This document shows, one piece after another, positions 1 to 6,115 of a stretch of DNA of 9,335 nucleotides (position 1 is its first letter; each line of letters opens with the position of its first letter). The stretch spans positions 1-9,335 of the forward strand of contig JAPZAN010000113.1 in NCBI GenBank assembly GCA_027460605.1, read 5' to 3'. The position numbers and the translations under genes are program-made. A model generated the notes under the pieces. It was not told where the DNA came from. It made no database searches and saw only the letters and a list, made by a program, of their open reading frames with translations. The DNA comes from Candidatus Methanoperedens sp. (GTDB taxonomy: Archaea > Halobacteriota > Methanosarcinia > Methanosarcinales > Methanoperedenaceae).

Positions 1-75
1 GTTGCTGAGTGAATTCAGATATTCGATTTCCTTTTCATCCAACTTTAGTTTTGAGCGCGTACTTAAAAATGGCAT
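1..75 (-). CDS. N-terminal fragment of an IS630-like transposase (or other HTH protein), cut by window edge
   Basis: An ATG at 75 opens a minus-strand frame of 25 codons that is still open at the left edge. The peptide begins MPFLSTRSKLKL and continues with an acidic/helical stretch ending EIEYLNSLSN. A short basic start, then 'L.L...EIE.L..LS', resembles the N-terminal helix-turn-helix start of IS630-superfamily transposases. That match is pattern memory, not an alignment. No catalytic DDE residues are inside the window. The start lies 40 bp past the stop of the TPR lipoprotein gene, and that gap holds an AT-rich stretch with an AGCGCT palindrome at 87-92 that could belong to an element end. 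It could also be a host HTH regulator. An insertion sequence is the better guess, but only moderately sure. Confidence 0.45.
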   Translation of the reverse strand, partial: MPFLSTRSKLKLDEKEIEYLNSLSN

Positions 76-115
76 ATTATTATACTAGCGCTCTTTACTA
101 ATAAATATTGTTATG

Positions 116-1117
116 TTACATTGGAATCATAATACTAGGGTCAACACCGTAATATTTTTCATTATAGTCATTCCAATCAAAGAAAAATCTAATCGCCACT
201 TTATTAGGATTAGGAGTCATAAGCTTACCAAGATAACTATTATAAAAAGATGTACTTTCACCCGGTCCGAGAGATATAACTGGTATATCCTTCCTATATA
301 TAACTTCCCTTGACTCGCTTCCTCCTTCTGCACCAATCACGTACGTACGAATTACCCAAATTTTTTTAACATGCGTACCTTCATTCCTCACGTGTAAATT
401 CATGTAAATATTATAACCATAATATGGTTCATAATCCCCCAATTTAAAATCGGTAAGCCAAACAGACACCTCACCATTTGTTAGGGTATCACCTATATAT
501 CCCGTTTGTAATTTGGAATTTATCATATCTAAAAATTCATCAGCTGTAACAGGAGGAAAACTAAATAGGTTAGCGCCATTTTCATCAGATCTTATAAGTC
601 GTTCCTTTTCTTTGGAGATTAATAGCATTTCCTTAGCTAATTTGAGAATTTTCTTTGTCTTTTCATCAGGATGATACTCTATCAGACCAGTTATAGGAGA
701 GCTGTTTTTGAGGTTTCTAGAATAATAATCAGTCATAGCAAGGTCATAGTATAACATCCCTAATCCAATAAAGGGATCAGCTTTGTCGGGAGCTTGTTGT
801 GTTGCTTTAATGTAGTGCCCTAAAGCTTTCCGATATTGAAATGTCTTTTGATAGACGAAGGCTAAATCTAGTCGAGTCCATAAATCAGTCGGATCATCAG
901 CTAATCTTTGCTCATCATTAATTATAATCTGTTCCAACTCTCCAAATAAAGGTGGTAATTTTACATTAGTTTTCGGTTCTATTGAATCGATAATCTCATA
1001 GATATCCTGAGGTACTTTTGTAGGCGATGACTTTTCTTCAACGCATCCTGAAAAAATAGTCAGAATGCCAATGATTACCAAGAAAAATACTATGTAGCTA
1101 CCAACACGTTTACCCAT
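116..1117 (-). CDS. TPR-containing lipoprotein, function unknown
   Basis: This is a 333-aa exported protein. Residues 1-24 form a lipoprotein signal (basic MGKR, hydrophobic core, then FSGC), so Cys25 is the likely lipidated residue anchoring it to the outer face of the membrane. Residues about 77-125 look like tetratricopeptide helices: an LWTRLDLAFVYQ helix, then A-x-x-x-Y-x-x-A spacing with an AP/DKADP turn, and a second GLGMLYYDLA helix. The C-terminal third (about 215-333) is rich in alternating beta-type residues (LHVRNEG, an LGPGES turn) and probably forms an Ig-like sandwich. The ATG at 1117 has a GGAG about 11 nt upstream. The gene is clearly more AT-rich than the aCPSF1 gene upstream and is separated from it by about 380 bp, so it is probably an accessory gene. 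TPRs suggest a scaffold role. The partner is unknown. Confidence 0.8.
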   Translation of the reverse strand: MGKRVGSYIVFFLVIIGILTIFSGCVEEKSSPTKVPQDIYEIIDSIEPKTNVKLPPLFGELEQIIINDEQRLADDPTDLWTRLDLAFVYQKTFQYRKALGHYIKATQQAPDKADPFIGLGMLYYDLAMTDYYSRNLKNSSPITGLIEYHPDEKTKKILKLAKEMLLISKEKERLIRSDENGANLFSFPPVTADEFLDMINSKLQTGYIGDTLTNGEVSVWLTDFKLGDYEPYYGYNIYMNLHVRNEGTHVKKIWVIRTYVIGAEGGSESREVIYRKDIPVISLGPGESTSFYNSYLGKLMTPNPNKVAIRFFFDWNDYNEKYYGVDPSIMIPM

Positions 1118-1500
1118 GATTTAACGTTCTCCATAGATATTCTCCACACTACTCTCACAGATATGGGCTCAGGGCTTCAAGTTGGTGCGACTATAGCCAC
1201 ATTATGTGGAAGGTGCGCTGTAAGCCTTTAACCATACGGCTTACCATTCCCTGCGAAGTCACCTGCGCCAGAGATAGCATTGGAATCAAAGATATTTTAG
1301 GCTTGCGCTTGCAACGAACAGGTAACAATGTGCGCCTGATTTTCAGCCTCGCAGTAAGTTGTTCCGTTTTACAATCGCCTCTACGAGCATGAAAACCTAT
1401 CGCCTTCAGTCACCTATACCCCGTACTTGAAGGATACAGGGCTCGATAGCGTTTTTTGCCTATATAGATTTCTCACCAGCAGCGCAGTTCTGCGAGAAAC
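1118..1500 (-). other. Gene-poor, hairpin-rich intergenic stretch
   Basis: I find no convincing gene in these 383 bp. Several inverted repeats are visible. A 7-bp perfect stem pairs 1220-1226 with 1238-1244. The near-perfect palindrome CCACATTATGTGG lies at 1197-1209. A 7-bp stem pairs 1419-1425 with 1435-1441 and is fully paired, with one G-U, only in the minus-strand RNA. A further stem at 1469-1474/1493-1498 sits just past the aCPSF1 stop. It could be a structured RNA or 3' UTR of the aCPSF1 transcript, or the decayed end of an IS200/IS605-type element. I see no run of T on the minus strand that would make a classical archaeal terminator. Short open frames on either strand have no recognisable product. 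Confidence 0.4.
1469..1500 (-). other. Stem-loop immediately after the aCPSF1 stop codon
   Basis: Read on the minus strand, TTTCTC (1498-1493) pairs with GAGAAA (1474-1469), and the inner GCAG (1492-1489) can pair with a nearby CTGC. This leaves a small loop and a bulge. The hairpin begins directly at the end of the aCPSF1 coding region. No U-tract follows; an A-rich stretch does. I therefore treat it as a possible 3'-UTR or RNA-stability structure, not an intrinsic terminator. Confidence 0.3.
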
Positions 1501-3414
1501 CTAAGCTAACCTAATCGTCTCAAGGTTCATTGGCGCCCGTGTCTCAATCTTGAACTTCCTGTAAATCGAGCTTGCCAGGTCCATGCAGTTCTTCTCATCG
1601 CCGTGCTGGGTTATGATATGTTCTGGCCTCGGTCTCATCTTCCTGACAAATTCCATAAGCTGCATCCTGTCAGAATGACCTGAGAATCCATCGACTGTGT
1701 CTATTCGCATATTGATTTTTACCGTTTCCGTCTTCCCTCCGCCGGCGTGCATGGGTATTTCCTTCCAGCCTTTCTGGATGCGCCTGCCAAGCGTGCCTTC
1801 AGCCTGGTAACCTACGAAAACAAGTGTATTCTTTTCTTCAGGCCCGAATGCTTTTAAATATTCCATGACCGGACCGCCGTTCATCATGCCCGAGGTTGCA
1901 AGAACAATACACGGTTCGCGGCCATCTATGATTTTCTGGCGTTTTTCTTTTGAATCCACCTGAACGAAACATTTTGCAAGGAATGGATTCATGCCCTTAT
2001 GGAAAATCTGGTTCCTGAGTTCATTATTCAGGTATTCGGGATGCGTGGTATGAATTGCTGTTGCTTCGTATATCATGCCGTCAAGATAGACAGGAACATC
2101 GCCAATATATCCTTTGCGTATGGCTTCTTCCAGCACAATCATGACTTCCTGGCTTCTTCCCACGGCAAAGGTCGGGATAAGGAGATTTCCCCCGTTTTCA
2201 AGGGTCTCTTTCGCTATTTCCTGCAGATGCCGCTCTGCATCCTTTCTTGATGGCTGCATGTCCCTTGACCCGCCGTATGTCGCTTCCATTACCACCGTTT
2301 CAACGCGCGGGTAGTCATTGACTGCCGGGTCAAACAGGCGCGTTTTTTCATATTTGAAATCCCCGGTAAAAGCAATATTGTACAGACCGTCGCCTACATG
2401 GAAATGCGCGATAGAAGAGCCCAGGATATGGCCTGCATTATGGAATGTGAGCTTCATATCAGGACCGATATCCGTGACATCCCCGTAGTTGAGTGTGATG
2501 GTATGTTTCAGGACCTCGCGTATCATGGCTGATTCGTATGGGATTTTCCTTCCTTCACGGGCAGCCACATCGATATAGTCCAGTTGCAGCAATGCCATCA
2601 GGTCGCGTGTTGGCGGAGTGCAGTAAACAGGTCCTTCGAAACCGTATTTATACAGCAAAGGCACAAGTCCTATGTGGTCAAGGTGTGCATGCGTCAGTAT
2701 AACGGCATCTATCTGGCTTATCGGATGCACTTCTGGCACGTAAAGATACGGCGTCCCGTTATCTTCCCCGCTGACATTAACCCCGCAGTCTATCAATATC
2801 CTGGTTTCAGGGGTTGACAGTAAAAAGCAGCTGCGTCCCACTTCGCGGCATGCGCCCAGGGTGGTCATTCTCACCCATTTGTCCTTGGACGAGACACCGC
2901 GGTGAATCTTCCTGCCTATGGTTTTAAGAAGCGCCTTTCTCTCTTCCTTATTGGCGCGCATGAACTGGCGGATATTGTTCACCGTAGTTGATTTCATGGG
3001 AGGCGTGCGCACTACTTTTGGCGTCCATCCTATCTCTTTTGTGATTTCTCTTAATGTTTCGCCATGCCTGCCTATGACGAGTCCGGGTTTCTCGGCTTCA
3101 ATTATTACTTCCCCGGTATCAACATCAAAAAAATGGTTCGATATTATCGATTCGGGTGGAACGATCTTTGAAATTGCGGTTATCGCTTCTTCAGGCTGGG
3201 CAAGGACTTTCGGGTCAGGCCTGACCACAAGCCGTTTCCTCAATTCCTTTGCAAGGGTCTTAATGAGATCGCCATTATCCGCGAATTTCCTGGGCTCTTC
3301 GGTGTATATGACAAGCTCCGGTCCCTCAAAATCCACATCGGATATTGTTATGTCTTTGGGGAGGTGTCCCCTTATTTTCTGTTTTAAATCATTTAATACT
3401 TCTTCAACTGTCAT
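1501..3414 (-). CDS. aCPSF1/FttA: KH-domain beta-CASP metallo-beta-lactamase ribonuclease and transcription termination factor
   Basis: In archaea this family cleaves RNA and promotes transcription termination, as the relative of eukaryotic CPSF73. Counting from the ATG at 3414 (637 aa, normal for the family), residues about 1-140 carry the KH-type RNA-binding part with a GRHG loop at 115-118. The metallo-beta-lactamase core follows with the metal-binding motif HAHLDH (His242, His244, Asp246, His247), GHILGS (His329) and FTGDF (Asp352). The beta-CASP region has MEATYG (Glu377), HKGMNPF (His472), SGHSD (His580) and a C-terminal QHGDE (His604). All expected metal ligands are present, so it should be active. 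The frame is open upstream to a TTG at 3438. The ATG at 3414 is preferred because GGAAGG at 3422-3427 sits at Shine-Dalgarno distance. It lies 41 bp after psmB and is probably co-transcribed with it. Confidence 0.96.
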   Translation of the reverse strand: MTVEEVLNDLKQKIRGHLPKDITISDVDFEGPELVIYTEEPRKFADNGDLIKTLAKELRKRLVVRPDPKVLAQPEEAITAISKIVPPESIISNHFFDVDTGEVIIEAEKPGLVIGRHGETLREITKEIGWTPKVVRTPPMKSTTVNNIRQFMRANKEERKALLKTIGRKIHRGVSSKDKWVRMTTLGACREVGRSCFLLSTPETRILIDCGVNVSGEDNGTPYLYVPEVHPISQIDAVILTHAHLDHIGLVPLLYKYGFEGPVYCTPPTRDLMALLQLDYIDVAAREGRKIPYESAMIREVLKHTITLNYGDVTDIGPDMKLTFHNAGHILGSSIAHFHVGDGLYNIAFTGDFKYEKTRLFDPAVNDYPRVETVVMEATYGGSRDMQPSRKDAERHLQEIAKETLENGGNLLIPTFAVGRSQEVMIVLEEAIRKGYIGDVPVYLDGMIYEATAIHTTHPEYLNNELRNQIFHKGMNPFLAKCFVQVDSKEKRQKIIDGREPCIVLATSGMMNGGPVMEYLKAFGPEEKNTLVFVGYQAEGTLGRRIQKGWKEIPMHAGGGKTETVKINMRIDTVDGFSGHSDRMQLMEFVRKMRPRPEHIITQHGDEKNCMDLASSIYRKFKIETRAPMNLETIRLA

Positions 3415-3455
3415 CGTTGTTTTCCTTCCAGGATTCAAAAAAATAAACTAAAAAA

Positions 3456-4085
3456 TTATGTAAAGGTATCGCGCAATTTCTTAATCTCGGCGTCTTCTAC
3501 CTCAATATACCCCTCGGCAGTGATTTTTACTACATTGATACCATCGCCGGATGCAGAATCACGCTTCATGGCATTGTGCAATGCGCGTATTGCAAGTTCG
3601 ACCCCCTCATCAATCGGCATCTTTTCTATATATCTATCTTCAAGCACGCCGTAAGCCATTGGCGAACCCGAGCCTGTTGACACTGCCTTTTTCTCTTCGA
3701 TTATTCCGCCCACTGCGTCAAGTGAATATATGCCGGGTCCGTTTTTATCAACCCCGCCTACAAGAAGCTGTACAAAATAAGGGTAATATCTATTACCGCT
3801 TAAGATATTTGCAAGCAGGCTTACTATTCCTTTCACGGTCATTGGCTCTTCCCTGCGCATTTTATAAAGTTTTGATTCCACCTGCATCCATTTTACGAGT
3901 CTTTGTGCATCTCCTACCGAGCCGGCTGTGGTCATTGCTATGAGGTCATCTATCTGGTAGACTTTTTTTGCATCTTTACTTGCAATAAAGTGTCCCATTG
4001 TCGCTCTTCTCTCTGTAGCCAAAACTACGCCTTTATCACAAACTAACCCTATTGTGGTGGTTCCTTTGTATTCCATGTTATCCAT
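3456..4085 (-). CDS. psmB: 20S proteasome subunit beta (catalytic threonine peptidase)
   Basis: This is the catalytic beta subunit of the archaeal 20S proteasome, which forms the two inner seven-membered rings and degrades proteins in the cytoplasm. At 209 aa it is the normal size. A short propeptide, MDNMEYKG, precedes TTTIG, so self-cleavage after Gly8 exposes Thr9 as the N-terminal nucleophile. In mature numbering Glu17 (in LATERRATMG) and Lys33 (in KDAKKV) are in place, and the STGSGSPMA motif supplies the conserved Ser near the active site. GIYSLDAVGG and the ASGDG loop near the C terminus are also typical. The ATG at 4085 has GAGG 8 nt upstream. Adjacency to aCPSF1 links protein and RNA turnover in one transcript. 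No alpha subunit or PAN ATPase lies within the window. Confidence 0.97.
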   Translation of the reverse strand: MDNMEYKGTTTIGLVCDKGVVLATERRATMGHFIASKDAKKVYQIDDLIAMTTAGSVGDAQRLVKWMQVESKLYKMRREEPMTVKGIVSLLANILSGNRYYPYFVQLLVGGVDKNGPGIYSLDAVGGIIEEKKAVSTGSGSPMAYGVLEDRYIEKMPIDEGVELAIRALHNAMKRDSASGDGINVVKITAEGYIEVEDAEIKKLRDTFT

Positions 4086-4086
4086 T

Positions 4087-4108
4087 TTAAATACCTCTTA
4101 AATACCTC
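4087..4108 (-). repeat. Tandem 11-bp repeat carrying the psmB ribosome-binding site
   Basis: Two perfect head-to-tail copies of GAGGTATTTAA (minus strand) end 1 base before the psmB ATG. Each copy has a GAGG Shine-Dalgarno core. The proximal core is at about 8 nt from the ATG, the expected distance. The second is too far upstream to serve that start. It may be a slippage duplication, or it may affect translation of psmB. Confidence 0.6.
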
Positions 4109-4153
4109 ATCACTAAAAATGAGAAAATTAGCAATCTATTATTTGCCTATGGG

Positions 4154-4166
4154 TATTTAAAGGTTT
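4154..4166 (-). promoter_or_regulatory. Putative TATA/BRE promoter of psmB-aCPSF1
   Basis: On the minus strand, CTTTAAATA (4162-4154) is an archaeal TATA-like box preceded by an A-rich, BRE-like AAAACC. It is about 70 nt upstream of the psmB ATG, so a transcript starting about 25 nt downstream would have a leader of roughly 45 nt. A second AT-rich candidate lies slightly further upstream (about 4178-4187). The call is by pattern only. Confidence 0.45.
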
Positions 4167-4190
4167 TTGCTTTTTGAAATTTAAATGATT

Positions 4191-4331
4191 TTATAAATTA
4201 ACTATGAAAATCAGCGCGCTATTATGCAGTTTATCTCCATTCAGGTATTTTATCCCATATTCCCGGCTTCCCAGCACAAATTCCACGTTTTTTATTTTTG
4301 CGGAAGTTATGTCTTCAGTCTCATAGTTCAT
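4191..4331 (-). CDS. Small 46-aa protein of unknown function, coupled to the PLDc_N-type gene
   Basis: The ATG at 4331 lies exactly one base after the TAA of the upstream 79-aa gene (TAA-A-ATG) and opens 46 codons ending at a TAA. The product starts MNYETEDITSAKIKN and has alternating hydrophobic residues (VEFVL, YGIKYL, ALIFIVNL) suggesting beta strands. No signal peptide or membrane helix is seen. There is no strong independent Shine-Dalgarno site, so translation would depend on coupling to the upstream stop. The same one-base spacing occurs at the start of the 79-aa gene, which makes a real gene more likely. A 14-bp stretch at 4280-4293 inside it repeats the end of the 79-aa gene (4335-4348). 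I do not recognise the family. It could be a non-functional leftover. Confidence 0.42.
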   Translation of the reverse strand: MNYETEDITSAKIKNVEFVLGSREYGIKYLNGDKLHNSALIFIVNL

Positions 4332-4332
4332 T

Positions 4333-4572
4333 TTATTCCACGTTTTTTTCCTCACCCGTTTTCTTGATAAGGAAATAATAAATCAGTGCTCCAATAAGTC
4401 CTGTGAAAATTATCACCAGAATCCAGATAAGCCTGGCATTATTTCCACCGTATACGAACTTATCATCCGGTCTCTTCAGGCAATCTATCAGCATCGAGAA
4501 CCATAGAACAAACAAGGCCACTGCAAGAATTACAAAAAGCAGAATTAAAAAAGTCCCTATAGTAAACAGCAA
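4333..4572 (-). CDS. Small two-helix membrane protein, PLDc_N (phospholipase D nuclease N-terminal)-like
   Basis: This is a 79-aa integral membrane protein. Two hydrophobic helices, about residues 4-27 and 48-69, flank a short loop with LIDCLKRPDDKF and GGNNARLIW, and the chain ends in a charged tail KKTGEEKNVE. The loop-plus-second-helix layout (D-x-x-K/R-R ... W-x-x-x-x-x-x-G-x-x-x-Y) matches the stand-alone PLDc_N family. The biochemical role of that family is not established, though it occurs near envelope and stress genes. The start is TTG at 4572, not ATG. GGAGGTGG lies 7 nt upstream at ideal spacing, and the next in-frame Met is at residue 27, inside the first helix. It follows the 27-aa ORF by one base and belongs to the end of the envelope gene run. 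Confidence 0.75.
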   Translation of the reverse strand: MLFTIGTFLILLFVILAVALFVLWFSMLIDCLKRPDDKFVYGGNNARLIWILVIIFTGLIGALIYYFLIKKTGEEKNVE

Positions 4573-4573
4573 T

Positions 4574-4657
4574 CTACCACCTCCTTATTTTCTTTATTGC
4601 TATGTTTTTTGCTGCATTTTTCGTAGTTGTATCTATTATTTTTTCTGCAAATCTCAT
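4574..4657 (-). CDS. 27-residue basic peptide ORF, coupled upstream of the PLDc_N-type gene
   Basis: An ATG at 4657 is preceded by GAGG at a spacing of 6 nt and opens 27 codons ending at TAG (4574-4576). The peptide starts MRFAEKIIDTTTKN and ends in a basic, amphipathic-looking AIKKIRRW: eight Lys/Arg against two acidic residues, and no membrane segment. The stop is one base before the TTG start of the next gene, and its last codons contain that gene's Shine-Dalgarno sequence. It may be a genuine small protein, or a leader peptide whose translation opens the downstream start. No family is recognised. The proper ribosome site and tight coupling are the only support. Confidence 0.42.
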   Translation of the reverse strand: MRFAEKIIDTTTKNAAKNIAIKKIRRW

Positions 4658-4693
4658 TTTATTCCTCGTATTTCTTATCTCTTTTACTCCTAT

Positions 4694-6046
4694 TTACCTT
4701 CTCTTCCACCCGAATACGTATACTGTTGAAAGCGCAATTATTGCCAGAACTACCTCAAACCCGGCAGCCTTTTCGAGAGGGGTTACGGTTTGGGTTTCAT
4801 TTGAAACTGCTCTCAGAGTTTGGGTTAGGGTTGCGATTGGCGTTTCAGTCGGGCTTGCTGTCGGAGTTGCAATTTCGGTTTTTTCTCCGCCAACTTTTCT
4901 CAACCATGCATAACTTTTGCCAGCGCCAAAGGAAGTGGTACCTGCAACAATATAGTTCCCGTCTCCTGTTTGCTGCACGGAAAACGCCTCGTCATCCTGC
5001 TCTCCCCCAAACGTCATATTCCATTGCTCGTTGCCGTTTTCATCAGTCTTTATCAGCCAGCTGTCCTTATTATACCCCCCGTATGAATGCGCCTCTACAG
5101 CGATGATGTATCCGCGGTCTGAAGTTCGCTGGACAGAATTAGGCACAGCAGCAACTTTTCCTTTAAATTTCCTGGTTTTGCACCACTGCATGCTGCCATT
5201 CTCATATATTTTGACAAACATGGCAGCAAGATCCATTGTTCCAACAACTAAAAGACCAGTCTGTACATCCATTGTTCCAACAAGTAAATAACCACCGTCA
5301 TCTGCCTGAACAACAGAGTTAGCTAAAGTACTGTTCCATTCCCCGAAAGTCCAGCTCCACTGCTCGTTTCCGTCTTCATCTACTTTAATAAGAAGAGCGC
5401 CGTATTTACCTTTCAATCCGGCAAGGGCATATCCACCATCTTTGGTCTGCAGAACGGATTTAATCGAGCCAAAACCTCCTCCCCAAAAACTTCTATTCCA
5501 CTGCTCCTCTCCGTTTGCATCCACCTTGATGAGCCAGCCATCGGGATGGTCGCTTCCCGGTTCTTCCAGAATATTTCCGGCGCCGATATACCCGCCATCC
5601 GAAGTCTCCAGAACAGAATTGAGATATCCCCCGCTGAATTTCCTGGCCCACTGCTCGCTGCCGTTTCTATCTATCCTGATGAGCGACCAGCCTGAAAAAA
5701 TATATCCCCCGTCTTTTGTTTGCTGTACAGAGGAAGCTCCGTTTACATCAAGGAAAGTTCTATTCCACTCTTCATTGCCTCGTGCATCTGTCTTGATGAG
5801 CCAGGGACCGCACTGAGACGGATCATGCGGGCAGGTACGGCCTGATATGATATATCCTCCGTCCGTAGCCTGCCGGACATAAGAAGCGGAATCGTAACCT
5901 GTACTTCCGAATTTCTTATTCCACTCCTCTACAGGTGTTGCGCCTGCGCTGCCTGCGAGCAAAAAGAGCGACATCATCGTTATTCCAGCCGCTATTCTGA
6001 TATTACACCATCTGATGTTTCTTGATAATAACATGTCCATTATCAT
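4694..6046 (-). CDS. Secreted seven-repeat beta-propeller-like surface protein with PGF-CTERM-like (AGF) anchor tail
   Basis: This is a 450-aa exported protein of unknown binding partner. A signal peptide (WCNIRIAAG, hydrophobic core, LLAGSAGA) precedes the mature part. Seven imperfect repeats follow, each about 45-60 residues, with the pattern EQWN..F, then SVQQT.DGGYI.AG, then W.IK.D.NGN. This is the number expected of a closed seven-bladed propeller, probably an extracellular ligand or matrix-binding module. Blade 5 is lengthened by a 12-residue duplication. A Thr/Pro-rich linker (PTASPTETP) leads to a C-terminal AAGF motif, a hydrophobic helix and the basic end GWKRR (about 427-450), the layout of archaeosortase-processed PGF-CTERM tails. 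The frame also has an ATG at 6055, but that abuts the GGAG directly. The ATG at 6046 has the usual 9-nt spacing. It begins just past the stop of the S-layer-like gene. Confidence 0.85.
   Translation of the reverse strand: MIMDMLLSRNIRWCNIRIAAGITMMSLFLLAGSAGATPVEEWNKKFGSTGYDSASYVRQATDGGYIISGRTCPHDPSQCGPWLIKTDARGNEEWNRTFLDVNGASSVQQTKDGGYIFSGWSLIRIDRNGSEQWARKFSGGYLNSVLETSDGGYIGAGNILEEPGSDHPDGWLIKVDANGEEQWNRSFWGGGFGSIKSVLQTKDGGYALAGLKGKYGALLIKVDEDGNEQWSWTFGEWNSTLANSVVQADDGGYLLVGTMDVQTGLLVVGTMDLAAMFVKIYENGSMQWCKTRKFKGKVAAVPNSVQRTSDRGYIIAVEAHSYGGYNKDSWLIKTDENGNEQWNMTFGGEQDDEAFSVQQTGDGNYIVAGTTSFGAGKSYAWLRKVGGEKTEIATPTASPTETPIATLTQTLRAVSNETQTVTPLEKAAGFEVVLAIIALSTVYVFGWKRR
5231..5302 (-). repeat. 36-bp in-frame tandem duplication in propeller blade 5
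   Basis: The 17-bp sequence at 5231-5247 recurs exactly at 5267-5283, a period of 36 bp. The flanking bases are partly alike. In the protein this gives LLVGTMD followed 12 residues later by another LVVGTMD, making this blade longer than the other six. Confidence 0.7.
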
Positions 6047-6115
6047 ATTCACCATCTCCTTCTTCCGGTTATATACACTGCCAGAAGTATTGTTATTGCC
6101 AGAACCGCCTCAAAC
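5941..6115 (-). repeat. Gene-boundary duplication, copy 1 (functional on both sides)
   Basis: This block matches 8746-8920 without gaps at a fixed offset of 2805 bp. By eye there are 9 mismatches in the 135 bp from 5981 to 6115 and about 10 more in the first 40 bp. On the minus strand it runs from the last coding part of the S-layer-like gene (the AGF-type membrane tail and Arg cluster), through the stop and ribosome site, into the signal peptide of the propeller gene. Confidence 0.85.

Noticed and set aside
1204..1392. 62-aa plus-strand open frame (and a similar-length minus-strand frame without a good start)
   Set aside because: No ribosome site and no recognisable domain, and it overlaps several hairpins. 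The composition looks like non-coding DNA.
1118..1500. tRNA, RNase P RNA or SRP RNA in the intergenic stretch
   Set aside because: No T-arm with proper stem, no GAGGAAAGTCC-type RNase P core and no SRP helix-8 motif were found on either strand.
3415..3438. Upstream TTG start adding 8 residues to aCPSF1
   Set aside because: The ATG at 3414 has a well-placed GGAAGG and gives the usual family start MTVEEVL. The TTG has no ribosome site at proper distance.
2918..3451. 177-aa plus-strand open frame
   Set aside because: It lies fully opposite the aCPSF1 gene, whose catalytic motifs are all intact. The antisense product shows no family signature.
4403..5106. Plus-strand open frames of 103-159 aa across the propeller and PLDc_N-type genes
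   Set aside because: They are antisense to well-supported genes with repeats and membrane segments, and contain Phe/Ser/Leu-rich text typical of shadow frames.
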